DNA of 64,000 bases, from assembly GCA_026018925.1 (NCBI GenBank), contig JAKSZU010000012.1, forward strand, positions 28,199,814 through 28,263,813. The letters run 5' to 3'. The notes under the pieces were generated by a model. That model was not told the DNA's origin and searched no databases. It worked only from the letters and a program-made list of their open reading frames with translations. The position numbers and the translations under genes were made by a program. Origin of the DNA: Tupaia tana. Its lineage: Eukaryota; Chordata; Mammalia; Scandentia; Tupaiidae. Shown here piece by piece: positions 21,694 to 33,016 of this stretch. Positions within the stretch are counted from its first letter, which is position 1, and each line of letters begins with the position of its first letter.

Positions 21694-22865
21694 TAAACTT
21701 TCAAAAAAAGAGCATGACAAGTAAATGAATATTCTCATATTGCTGAGCATAGAACAGTCTTGATCCTTTTATGTAGCATGAAGATCATCTTGGAATGCCT
21801 CTTTCTCTTTGTCTTTCTCAAAAAAATAACCTTAAAAAAAGAGTAGGATGAGTAAATGCATATTCTCAGATTGCTGGGTATAGAACAATCTTGATCCTTT
21901 TATGTTCTCATTAAATTCACATATTTTATTCAGTGTTTATGTTTGCAACACTGCATGTGAATCAAAACAGAAGTCAAAATGGGCCTTACCCACTTTGCTT
22001 CCTGCTACCCTGAAAACATCAATATTTTTAAGAAAGATGTCAAAGAAGAGCTAAATCAATGGAGAAACACACCACATTAATGGGTCAAAAGGCAAAATGT
22101 AAAGATGCCAATTCTGCCTAAAATGACATAGATTTAGTGCCCTTCCTATCAAAACCTCACTAAGTTATTTTGTAGACATGGGCTAGATCATCTTAAAGCT
22201 TACATGGAAAGGGAAAGGAATTAGAATAATAAAGACAATTTTTAAAATGACAAATAAAGTAGTAGGAATCAAATTACCCAATTTCATGCTTATTGTCCAG
22301 CCACAGATGAGAGAGAGGTATCGATGGAGAGACAGATGTATAGATCAATGGAACAGACAAAGAACACAGAAATATACCCATACAAATATGCCCAATGGAT
22401 TTTTAAGAAAGAATAATAACAAATTAATAATAGAAGTTATATGACAATTAAATGTGAAGGAGAAATTATCAAATAAAATAGAGGGTAAAAAGGACACACA
22501 GGCACAAAAAGATAGGCAAACGGTTAGGGTAGGCCACCACTTCTGATCTCCCAGCCTCATCAGTCCCTATCACATCCTGCTGCAAGGAGCATGAGCTCCT
22601 GTAGGATTCTTCCTGTGTCCTGGCCCAGAAGAGGCTTTAGGAATATTGTCCTAGGATTTCAAACTCAAACGGGCTATTGAAACTGATAGCCTCTAAAAAC
22701 AGCGATTTAAACTTGATGAGATATTATAGAGCCCATTATTCTTGTCTGCCTTTCCTTCGTATGGTTTAGTTTCTCCAAACACTTGTCTGTTCCCGATTCC
22801 CAAGCCAGCCTCAATTTTCTCTTTCTCTATGGACCTGCAACTCCTCTGTGGTCCATGCCTGGCCT

Positions 22866-22996
22866 TCCCTGGAGATAGACACTGATGTCAAGGTGGCCTT
22901 TGCAGTGGGATAAAACTATTGCCTCTGTTGCAGACATCCTGGGCTCCTGCAGGATGTGAGTGGCAGGAAGCCTGGAGCAACAGCTAGGGTGAGTAA
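22866..22996 (+). promoter_or_regulatory. Putative OR-B promoter and noncoding first exon
   Basis: It has the same O/E-like TCCCTGGAGA (22866-22875), TATA-like GGATAAAAC (22908) and donor GTGAGTAA (GT at 22989-22990) as unit 1. The upstream half carries unit-3-type variants. The change to unit-1-type lies between about 22938 and 23040, so it falls within or just after the first exon. Confidence 0.55.
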
Positions 22997-23139
22997 TCCG
23001 GGACTCTGACATATCTCTTTTTCCACTTGCCAGAGGAGAATCTGCCAGAACCTCAGTTTCAGATGGAGATATCAGAAGAAAGGGACTAAACGTAAAGCAG
23101 AAAGAAACACAGTTTGGGACAATGGATGAGAATGGATGT

Positions 23140-23262
23140 GGCGTGGCCATCCACCATGGGGGGTGATTTCTCACTTTCTATCTCTCACTTTCTGTCTCTC
23201 TCTGTCTTTCTGGCGAGCACACACTCCCTATAGCAAAAACCTCTCCAAAAATAAAAAAATAA
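23140..23262 (+). repeat. Right part of a tRNA-derived SINE, left part deleted
   Basis: The same truncated copy as in unit 1, with a short duplication in the CT-rich run. The complete SINE is at 32755 in unit 3. Confidence 0.85.
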
Positions 23263-23547
23263 AACTACTATAAATATTAGCTCATAGTCACTTGTGTAGC
23301 AGTAATTTCACATAATTCCCATCACAAATATTTCTGATCCCCAATTATTTTAAAGTCAGTCTAAACCATTGTGTCATTCTGTATTTTAAAATATTTTAAG
23401 TATTTTATTTCTCAAAATAAGATTCTAACAAGGTCCAAATATGGCATTTGGTTAAGCAAGTCACGTCTAATCTTCTCTTCTTCTTTTTTGTTTTCTAATA
23501 ATTTATTTGTAGAAGAAACTGACATTTTGTTCTGTCAAGTTTGTTCG

Positions 23548-23821
23548 TTTTTTTTTTTTTTTTTTTTTGAGAGATTTTTTTGCAATAGGGCACGTGCGCT
23601 CGCCAGACAGACAGAGAGAGACATAGAAACAGAAAGCAAGAAATCACCCCCCAGGGGGGATGGTCATGCCGCAATCCCTTCTCCTCTATTCTCCTCTCGG
23701 GATCTTGGGCACGCACACACACGCGCCCGGCGTGAGTTTTAACCCACCGGGTCCGGGACGCGAACCGCGGTCGACTACGTGGGAGTCCAGTGACATAGCC
23801 ATTACGCTAACTGCTGGTTCC
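23548..23821 (-). repeat. Full-length tRNA-derived SINE, reverse strand (unit 2 twin)
   Basis: It is the twin of 15040-15307, with the same target repeats AAGTTTGTTCG on each side and a longer T tract. Confidence 0.95.
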
Positions 23822-24206
23822 CAAGTTTGTTCATGCTTTTAATTTGGATTTTTTTAACTTCACCTACTGGTTTCTTTCAATGTGCTTGTTTCCTTCTGTC
23901 TCCTCTCTTTTCTATAAACTGGTAGTTAAGTATGAGCCAGGTTTGTTATTTTGATAAAATATCCAATTTCATTTCTTTAATTTCCTTCATTGTATGATGT
24001 TTTTGACCCTTGACAACTTTATCTATTATTTTATCAGGTTCGTAACAAAAAAAATGATACTGTAATTCTATTATTCTTTATAAGCTCCAATGCTTTTATA
24101 AAGAGAAAGTTTCCCTCATCAATGTTTTGTTTATACTATGCAAAATTTTATAAAAGAAAGGCAGTTCTTTTGCCAGTTTTCAGAACACTAAGTACCTAGC
24201 ATCATT

Positions 24207-25484
24207 TGATGGGGCCATGCAGACAACACAAGTTGGTAAAGAGGCTGTCTCTCATGGCCTGGGTTGGGAAGAAACGGCAAGATAAAGCCAGCAGTTTACT
24301 AACTCTCTTTGTGTTATTTTTTTGGCCTGTAGTTAATTTTTTTGTTGTGAGTTTTACTGTTATTACGGTACTCTGTAAGGGTAAAACATTACCCCTAATT
24401 ATTACAATAAAGCCAATTAGTGACTTTGTAAGAATGTGGTTTTTTAAGACTGACAGGAGGACTAGGAAGTTTAAGACTTTCCCACTTGTCTGTTTTTAAG
24501 CCAAAATTAACATATAGATTAAGTTAGTATAAACTAAATTAGCATTAGAAGTATATGTAGACTAAGTTAGTTTAAGGCTAGTATATACCCCTTGCTAAAG
24601 CTATAGGCTAAAGTTAACTCATGCTAAGTAAAGTCAGTACATTTACTACATAACAGAGACTCAGAGATAAAAAAAAGAGCTCACTAATTGACAGACTCAG
24701 CAAATAAAATGCAAAAACCCGCAGGTTTATTAAAGGAAAAGGCCTGACTGGGACAATAGGATAAACAAACTTGAAGGCTCTAGAGAAAAATTACCTTAGC
24801 TGGGAGCTCTTATTTAAAGCGACAGGTAGTTTTTAACTATAAAGAGTTTTTTATTTATATGTTGTTGACTATGAAAAACTGCTAATAAAACATTCTGTGT
24901 TGTCTCTTGAGCTATAAGATTATTTTTTTATATAAGATTATAAACTCAGTCTCTATTGTTGTAATGTATGAATAGTCCATATATTAACTGTGTCTTTACT
25001 TAGCAAGACAAGATTTCTATCTAGGTCTTTGTAACTAGCAATGTTATTGCCCTGGCCCAGGACTGAAGTGATTAAACATTCTGCAAGCCCCCTCTTTAAA
25101 AGACCCTTTTCAGTAATTAAGATTTAAAAAGAAGATACAACAGACAAATGGACTTCCTCATCCTAAAAACTGTGATTGATTTTTAACTAATCTGACAAGA
25201 CAAACAGCATGTTTTATAATTATTGCTTCCATGCTTTGTATACCCTGTTCCTTAGAGTAAATTTTTTACTGCCCCTCACCCATTTACTTGCATGTATCAC
25301 ATTTTCAATAAAAAGGCACGATGATTCCTAGCAGTTGTCACTCCTCAGAGACCGATCTCTGAGGGGTGTCCGGCATAGGACGTGCATAAAAAGGCACCGA
25401 GGCCTTTGTCTTCTATTCACCTGCGCCGCTTCCCATGAGTCAACCCACCCCCGCCGAGGCTAGACCCCAGGCTGGACCCCGGCA
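24207..25484 (+). mobile_element. Solo LTR, unit 2 twin (class II-like), 1278 bp
   Basis: The same element, length and ATCATT target repeats (24201-24206 and 25485-25490) as in unit 1. Only about two base differences between the twins were seen by eye, so the unit 1/2 duplication is very recent compared with the insertion itself. Confidence 0.88.
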
Positions 25485-25663
25485 ATCATTGACTAGTGAG
25501 AACACATTTCATCTGATTCAATCCATTGCAGTTGTCATTGATGCTCAGTTGATCTGTATTTGCCAAGTGGGAGCCTCTTCAAGTCGACTTCTTTATCTTT
25601 TCTTAATGATCCCAGTTGTGTTGGAATGGTTCCATGTTTTCCAGTATTAAAAGATGTTCTTCA

Positions 25664-26377
25664 CCAACCTAAATGTCCACAAACTGATGAATGGATTGGA
25701 AAAGTGTGGTATCTATACTCTATAGAATACTACTCAGCCATAAAAAAATAACAAGACCCTGGAATTTGATAGAAAGTGGTCAGATATGGAGGATATATTG
25801 CTGAGTGAAGTAAGCCAGGCTATGAAAGAAAGATATTGTATGTATCCACTCAATATATACCAACTACCCGCACTCTATGGTAGAGAGCAAAATATTGGAG
25901 AACATAAAAGCAGTGAAAGTACTTAACGAGAATAGGACAGTGTGGAATGGGGGGGTGAGGAGAAGAGGATAGAGAAAGATAGCAAGAGAACAATAGAGAG
26001 ACAAGACATTAGTGAGAAACAGATACGGCTTATTACTTCTTGATGATGACATGTTTAGTATTCTCAACTGGATTGGTCTGAGAAATATTTCATGATGGGT
26101 AAAGTCTTTTTACAAGCAAAATGAGAAATAGTGATTGACTGTTTTAAAAAATAATTAGAATAATAATAATAATGATTGGGAAGAACATAGAAAAGATATT
26201 GAATGATGAAGTGGGGAGATTAATGTCTCTATATTGACTGACATGCATGGCATTCCCTTTTGAAAAAGCAATGTAATACACTGTAAAATTCTATCTAATC
26301 CAATGTAATATAAAGAAGATTATGATGATAATAAAAATAAAAATTTAAAAAAAATTTAAAAAAAGAAAAAAAAAAAG
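25664..26377 (+). repeat. 5'-truncated L1, unit 2 twin
   Basis: The same insertion as at 17150-17862, with direct repeats at 25651-25663 and 26378-26390. Confidence 0.93.
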
Positions 26378-26390
26378 AAGATGTTCTTCA

Positions 26391-27229
26391 GTTCATTTGG
26401 TTCATTTCTAGCACAAGGTTTGAAATTAACCATTTAACAAAGGATAGTTGACTCCTTTTAGGAAAAGATATTAGAGACCATATCTAAGCATTAGGATGCT
26501 TCTTACTTCATTGTTCGTCTGTAGTTCTTTTCTGCCGATAAAGGTGAAAAACACTATTTAAAAATTAAATACTTGGGACTCTTATTCTGATATGTCTAGT
26601 TTTACTATGATAGTGTTTTAATTAACTTGTTTGATTTTTAAATAGGAATCCTTTTCCTTTTACCATGAAAGTCTTAGTTCCCAAAGGCATTAACACACAT
26701 AAAACACTCATCCTACAATATTAGTCCATATTGTGTAAGCTAAATAATGTTATTGAATGTATATTAAAAAAGAAAAATGCAAACGAAACAAATTTTTTAA
26801 AAAAATGATTATAAAAACATTGTAGTTGACATAAATTTTTGCTTCCCAAGTGACTAATATTCTAGATACATTGAGAAAACTTAGATTATCCTCTACTTTC
26901 CCATAACTCTCACTACACATCTATCCTCCATTTTTCATGTGTAAGCTAAAAATCTTAAGAAATTTCTGGAATGAATCTATTTTTCCATTTTTGACCCTCT
27001 CTGGGTGCTTGTTAGATTTTTGTTTATCCTTGCAATAAAATAGCTACACATAAATAAATCTATATGTGCATATTCATTAGGATTTCATGGTACATGATAA
27101 ACATATTGATATAAACATTCATTTTTTTCATTTTCATTTTTATTTTATTCCTTTCAGGAATATCTATTATGTTTCAAATTTCATTGTTTATTTAGCATAT
27201 CTATTATATTCTCTCTGCTTTTTATTTAA
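26391..27229. other. AT-rich intron sequence of unit 2, nothing recognised
   Basis: It corresponds to 17876-18714 in unit 1. No exon, ORF or known repeat is recognised. Confidence 0.5.
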
Positions 27230-27475
27230 TGTGCCAGAAAGCATGTGTGTTCACTAGAGAGAGAGAGAGAGAGAGGAAGAGAGAGAGAGAGAGAGAAAGA
27301 ACCCTATGGGGCATGGTCACACCACAGTCCCTTCTCCATCTCTCTCTCCTTTCAGGATTTTGGGTAGGCACATGCACCTAATGTATTTCTCAAGCTGCAG
27401 AGTCTGGACACGAACTGTGCAATCTGCTATTGGGGATCCAGCCACCCCAATTACCAGGCCATGCACTGGAACACT
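27230..27475 (-). repeat. Old tRNA-derived SINE with (GA)n, unit 2 copy
   Basis: It corresponds to 18715-18960, including the GA run at 27257-27299. Confidence 0.75.
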
Positions 27476-28454
27476 GTTGTTTCAACTTTACTTTTCTGCT
27501 TATTCTCAATTTTACTTTCCATATTTCTGAGTATTATAGGTAGTATGCCTTTTTGAAATAAGAATATTTTAAAATATTATAATGACTTTTATTACTTTTC
27601 TTCTTTTCCTTGTTCTATTGTGTTAAATTATATTTTTGTTCTTTATTTTTGACTGGTTTTTACCCTCAAATATCACAAATTTTAATTTGGTTCATGTTTT
27701 CTTTCAAGTTTTTAGAAAATCTTAAAATAGTATTTACTTCTCTTTCCTATAATATTTTGCTTTCCATATATGTTTTATTTGTTTTGTCCCACTTAATGTT
27801 TACAAACTATATCTGGCAAATTCTATATCAAAACTTCTCTTTTGGTTATTCATTTTTTAAAAGTATGTTCTATCAGGGCTTCTTCTTTGCTCAAACATAG
27901 TATACAAGGGAGAAAAAGAATGGAGGATGACTGAACTGACACAAGAAGAAACTTTAATTCATTATGTACCTTTTGAAATCTTCTCCTAAGTAGCCAACAT
28001 CCTCTGCCCTGTAGGCATAATGTCTGTCAACTTGTTTACCTTTCCACCAGCCTCTCCCCAGTATCTGACCATTGTTCCCTTCAGAGTGAGCTGATTACAT
28101 TGCCTGCTAGTGGCATAACTGTAGATCCCAGCTGTCTTAGTAAAACCCATTTTAGCTCACAGATCTTTCTTACATGTTTTTTAAACTCTGCTAAAAGATA
28201 TCTGTAAGCTGTTTTCTTTATGCTTTTTCAACCTACTTTTACTATGCTTTTATTTTACTTGTTTCTTTGTTTGCTTCTTTTGATATTTAAAAGCAAAATC
28301 CAAGAAAAGACATATGCCACAAATCTATGCTATCTACCTCCAGGTTTCTAAAGTATGTTTGAAGTTTATTTACATGAGGCTACTTTTTTTGTTTAAAATA
28401 GTGCATTTTTTAAAAAAAATTCTTTACTTAATTTCATTTATCATTATTCTTTTT
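27476..28454. other. T-rich intron sequence of unit 2, nothing recognised
   Basis: It corresponds to 18961-19934 of unit 1. No supported gene. Confidence 0.5.
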
Positions 28455-28600
28455 TTGATTTGCTACAGGGCATGAATGCTCACCAAATACACATATACAG
28501 ACAGAGAGTGTGAGAAAGCAAGTCACCAGCTCAGGGACTCGAATCATGGTTAGCCATGTAGGTGTCCAGTGCCCTAAATCATCACGCCCCATGCTGATCC
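28455..28600 (-). repeat. Old short tRNA-derived SINE, unit 2 copy
   Basis: It corresponds to 19935-20090. Confidence 0.75.
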
Positions 28601-28917
28601 CAAAAATAGTGATTTATTTTAATTTGGCTTATAAGAATCAACTCATGAATTTGGAAAGAAAGTATTAATTTACTCAGTATGTAAGAAAACAATGTTTTAC
28701 ATGTTTACATGATACTTTTGTAGCCGACTGATAAAGAATCAAGCATTCTCATTTTACTTTTAAATGAAAATACCATATTTAGTATTGTGCACAGAGCAAT
28801 ATCTCCTAATATGAGAGCTGATGCTTATTCCAATGATTTTGTCTTTTCTCTTTTATTTTTTTTCCCAGAAAGAAGAGGTCATTTCTTCTCCCTGGAACCT
28901 GCAGCTGTTTTCTGAGT

Positions 28918-29883
28918 ATGCTCCCTCCCCAGGCCTATATCAACATCTCCTTCTTCCAGCCACCTGCTTTCCTCCTCATTGGCATCCCAGGACTCAAGGC
29001 TGCTCATGGCTGGATCTCCATCCCCTTCTCCTCCATGTACACTGTGGCCCTCACTGGAAACTGCCTGATCCTCCTGGCTATCAGGAGGACCCCCAGCCTG
29101 CACCAGCCCATGTACTACTTCCTGTCCATGTTGGCCCTCACTGATGTGGGCCTCACCTTGTCCACACTGCCCACCACCCTGGGTGTTCTCTGGTTTGACT
29201 ATCGACTCATTGGATTCAATGCCTGCCTGGTGCAGATGTTCTTCCTGCACTCCTTCTCTGTAGTGGAGTCCTCAGTTCTCCTGGCCATGTCGTTTGACCG
29301 CTTTGTGGCTATTTCCAACCCACTGCGTTATGCAGCTGTCCTCACAAATAACGTCATCATCAAGATTGGGCTGGCCATTGTGACTCGAGCCACTGTGTCC
29401 CTCTTCCCTGGGCCCTTCTTGCTGAAGCGACTGAACTATTGCCCTGGCAAGATTATCTTGTCCCACTCTTTCTGTTTCCATGCAGATATCATGAAACGAG
29501 CCTGTGCTGACATTACTGTCAACATCCTTTTGGGACTATATGTGCTCCTATCCACAGTGGGTATAGACTCCTTGCTTATTGTCCTGTCCTATGTCCTCAT
29601 TCTTCACACAGTAATGGGACTTGCCTCCCCAAAGGAGCGAGCCCGGGCCCTCAACACCTGTGTGTCTCATATCTTAGCTGTCCTGGTTTTTTACATCCCA
29701 GTCATAGGAGTATCCATGATCCACCGTTTTGGGAGGTACCTACCCCCCATTGTACATGCCCTTGTTGCCTATGTGTACCTGGTAGTGCCTCCTGTGCTCA
29801 ACCCCATCATCTACAGTGTCAAATCCAAGCCCATCAGGGAGGCCATGCTCAAGGTGCTGAAAAGGGTGGGGCACAGCTCATGA
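28918..29883 (+). CDS. OR-B: class I OR51-type olfactory receptor, intact
   Basis: A complete seven-transmembrane odorant receptor of 321 residues, expected in the plasma membrane and cilia of olfactory neurons and coupled to Golf. Visible marks: an NIS glycosylation site at residues 9-11, TGNCLILLA in TM1, HQPMYYFL before TM2, MSFDRFVAIS at the end of TM3 (around 124-133), ALNTCVSHIL at TM6, HRFG with R270 (equivalent to OR51E2 R262) and NPIIYS in TM7. The start follows an acceptor AG at 28867-28868. Three oddities are visible: E27 of the conserved IPGLE motif is K (IPGLK), position 165 in TM4 is G where OR-C, OR-D have V, and the conserved TM5 tyrosine 205 is L. The last two are shared with OR-A. 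The reading frame is intact, but these changes raise a question about receptor fitness. An OR51C1-like orthology is possible. Confidence 0.93.
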   Translation: MLPPQAYINISFFQPPAFLLIGIPGLKAAHGWISIPFSSMYTVALTGNCLILLAIRRTPSLHQPMYYFLSMLALTDVGLTLSTLPTTLGVLWFDYRLIGFNACLVQMFFLHSFSVVESSVLLAMSFDRFVAISNPLRYAAVLTNNVIIKIGLAIVTRATVSLFPGPFLLKRLNYCPGKIILSHSFCFHADIMKRACADITVNILLGLYVLLSTVGIDSLLIVLSYVLILHTVMGLASPKERARALNTCVSHILAVLVFYIPVIGVSMIHRFGRYLPPIVHALVAYVYLVVPPVLNPIIYSVKSKPIREAMLKVLKRVGHSS

Positions 29884-30162
29884 ACTAAATAAATAACTGT
29901 ATGACCTAGGGAAAAAATAAGGCCAAACAGTCATATTTTATATCCAGAAAGCCTTTATCCAGAACTCTGACCCATATTCTATAAAGAAAATGGCAAGGAG
30001 GGGCTAGGCAGTGGTGGAGTGGTGACCAAAATAGACTCACATAGAAAATGCCCTTGGTTAGCAACTCGGTACTTCTCTTAACACACCAGAATGCATAGTT
30101 GTCCTTGATCAGGCTGGGGGAGATGGGGGATGGATGGCAGCATGAAGCCTCTGCTGGGGATC

Positions 30163-30164
<2 letters not shown>

Positions 30165-30205
<41 letters not shown>
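30165..30205. repeat. (CT)n microsatellite after OR-B
   Basis: A pure CT run, homologous to 21652-21687. Confidence 0.95.
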
Positions 30206-30210
<5 letters not shown>

Positions 30211-31383
30211 TAAACTTTCAAAAAAAGAGCGTGACAAGTAAATGAATATTCTCATATTGCTGAGCATAGAACAGTCTTGATCCTTTTATGTAGCATGAAG
30301 ATCATCTTGGAATGCCTCTTTCTCTTTGTCTTTCTAAAAAAAATAACCTTAAAAAAAGAGTAGGATGAGTAAATGCATATTCTCAGATTGCTGGGTATAG
30401 AACAATCTTGATCCTTTTATGTCCTCATTAAATTCACATATTTTATTCAGTGTTTATGTTTGCAACACTGCATGTGAATCAAAACAGAAGTTAAAATGGG
30501 CCTTACCCACTTTGCTTCCTGCTACCCTGAAAACATCAATATTTTTAAGAAAGATGTCAAAGAAGAGCTAAATCAATGGAGAAACAAACCACATCAATGG
30601 GTCAAAAGGCAAAATGTAAAGATGCCAATTCTGCCTAAAATGACATAGATTTAGTGCCCTTCCTATCAAAACCTCACTAAGTTATTTTGTAGACATGGGC
30701 TAGATCATCTTAAAGCTTACATGGAAAGGGAAAGGAATTAGAATAATAAAGACAATTTTTAAAATGACGAATAAAGTAGTAGGAATCAAATTACCCAATT
30801 TCATGCTTATTGTCCAGCCACAGATGAGAGAGAGGTATCGATGGAGAGACAGATGTATAGATCAATGGAACAGACAAAGAACACAGAAATATACCCATAC
30901 AAATATGCCCAATGGATTTTTAAGAAAGAATAATAACAAATTAATAATAGAAGTTATATGACAATTAAATGTGAAGGAGAAATTATCAAATAAAATAGAG
31001 GGTAAAAAGGACACACAGGCACAAAAAAGATAGGCAAACGGTTAGGGTAGGCCACCACTTCTGATCTCCCAGCCTCATCAGTCCCTATCATATCCTGCTG
31101 TAAGGAGCATGAGCTCCTGTAGGATTCTTCCTGTGTCCTGGCCCAGAAGAGGCTTTAGGAATATTGTCCTAGGATTTCAAACTCAAACGGGCTATTGAAA
31201 CTGATAGCCTCTAAAAACAGCGATTTAAACTTGATGAGATATTATAGAACCCATTATTCTTGTCTGCCTTTCCTTCGTATGGTTTAGTTTCTCCAAACAC
31301 TTGTCTGTTCCCGATTCCCAAGCCAGCCTCAATTTTCTCTTTCTCTATGGACCTGCAACTCCTCTGTGGTCCATGCCTGGCCT

Positions 31384-31515
31384 TCCCTGGAGATAGACAC
31401 TGATGTCAAGGTGGCCTTTGCAGTGGGATAAAACTATTGCCTCTGTTGCAGACATCCTGGGCTCCTGCAGGATGTGAATGGCAGGGAAGCCTGGAGCAAC
31501 AGCTAGGGTGAGTAA
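31384..31515 (+). promoter_or_regulatory. Putative OR-C promoter and noncoding first exon
   Basis: O/E-like TCCCTGGAGA (31384-31393), TATA-like GGATAAAAC (31426) and donor GTGAGTAA (GT at 31508-31509). The intron to the acceptor at 36422-36423 would be 4.9 kb. Conservation of the module in all three units supports a real element. Confidence 0.55.
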
Positions 31516-31642
31516 ACCGGGACTCTGACATATCTCTTTTTCCACTTGCCAGATGGGAAGCTGCCAGAACCTCAGCTTCCGATGGAGATATCAGAAGGAA
31601 GGGACTGGACATAAAGCAGAAAGAAACACAGTTTGGGACAAT

Positions 31643-32740
31643 GAGGGACAATAATCCTTTACCCTGTTTAAAGAAAACCTGGAGATAGAACCAGCACATG
31701 GTATACTAGTTCCATCATTGAACTCCCACATAGTCGATCACAGTTTGAGTCCCAAACCTTGTGGCTTCAAACTCACTGAGTATGTTTGTGTGAATGCCCC
31801 AAATCCCAAGAGCAGAATGGAGGATCCCACCTGTGGGCTGGAAGAGTCTACTTTCCTAAAGTTCTAGGATTTATAGGTCAGAGATAAACTGGAATCTCAG
31901 GGAGTGCTGCTCTTCATAGTCTCTCAAGAGAGGAGAAGATGAGAGGATATGTCTCATTCTGAGGCCACTGAGTACAACATGGCAGCCATCCTTGTCTGGT
32001 CTGACATGACTTCACTTGTATTCCTTGTCACGGTTTTCTGGCTGAGAGAGTTCCTGTGGTAGCCATGGGTTGGCTTAGAATAAGCCTAATGTTCAGGCTT
32101 CTGTGAACTTAATGGAGAAAGGAGAACTGGGCAGTCTCACCTTTCCTCATATACATTGGTTTCAGTTGTTACCCATCTTTAATCTTCATTTGGCATCTTT
32201 GAGTCCAGAACAGACAAATTTTTGCTGGTACAATTTTTGCAGAAATTAAACTGCTTTATACAAGGATAGAGGGTATAGACAAGAGAAGAGATTTCATAGT
32301 TGCTTACAACAGCATCTTGTTTTCAAACTCCCTCCTTACTCCTGCCTTTATCAACTCTAATTCCTTAGTTCTTTTGAATAAGATCAACAGTATAAATTCT
32401 ACAAAAACTTAATCTTCCTTTTCTGCCAATTTCTTACCATGTTTCCTATTTTAATCCATAAGCTATAATACAATATTGTTTGTGTACCTTATATCATATC
32501 CTATTCTCTTGTCATTGAAAATAATGAGTTAAAATCTTCACTTTTTCCTATCATGTAAATGGATTTTTGAATGGTATGGAGATAAATGTTTTGAGCAATT
32601 CACCATGTTTAACTAAAAAACTCTGTTCATTAATGTTGTTACGAAGAAACTATTGATTTTTCTGATTTTTTATTACTGAAAAATTTTAAAATACTCAAAA
32701 TTAAAGTCAGGATAAAAAAGGATCTCCTTCTACCCATATC
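31643..32740. other. Unit-3-only stretch, deleted in units 1 and 2
   Basis: About 1.1 kb that, together with the left half of the SINE at 32755, has no counterpart in units 1 and 2, where flanking bases are joined near 14618 and 23130. I see no ORF or exon with support. Bases 31690-31830 look like a very degraded SINE head and body. The rest is unrecognised, AT-rich sequence. Confidence 0.6.
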
Positions 32741-32754
32741 AAACTACTATAAAC

Positions 32755-33016
32755 GGTACCAGCAGTTAGCATAATGGCTATGTTGTTGAACTTCCATGTA
32801 GCTAACTGTGGTCTGAGTCCCGGACCTGGTGGCTTAAACTCACGTCGAGCACGTGAGCGCGCATGCCCAAGATCCGAAGAGGAGAATGGAGGAGAAAGGA
32901 TTGTGGTGTGGCCATCCACCCTGGGGGGTGATTTCTCACTGTCTCTCTGTCTCTCTCTGTCTTTCTGGCGAGCACACACTCCCTATAGCAAAAACCTCTC
33001 CAAAAATAAAAAATAA
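32755..33016 (+). repeat. Complete tRNA-derived SINE of unit 3
   Basis: A full copy from ACCAGCAGTTAGCATAATGG to the CCCTATAGCAAAAACCTCTC tail, flanked by imperfect repeats of AAACTACTATAAA. The truncated counterparts are at 14630 and 23140. Confidence 0.92.

Larger units (their letters stand above)
13479..21985 (+). repeat. Tandem unit 1 of the OR array (about 8.5 kb)
   Basis: This is the first of three head-to-tail copies. Its left edge is at GCC/TTACCC inside a SINE. Its right end, ATGGGCC, is joined straight to another TTACCC at 21983-21985. It contains a promoter/first exon, SINEs, a solo LTR, an L1 and OR-A. From about 23.04 kb in unit 2 (14.5 kb here) to the end of the unit it differs from unit 2 by only scattered single bases as far as I can see. 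Confidence 0.93.
21983..30502 (+). repeat. Tandem unit 2 of the OR array (about 8.5 kb), hybrid
   Basis: It opens with the junction ATGGGCC/TTACCC and closes with the same junction at 30500-30502. Up to about 22.94 kb its single-base variants agree with unit 3 against unit 1. From about 23.04 kb on they agree with unit 1, including the SINE, LTR and L1 insertions missing from unit 3. That is the pattern expected from one unequal crossover between a two-unit array and its sister or homologue. Confidence 0.9.
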
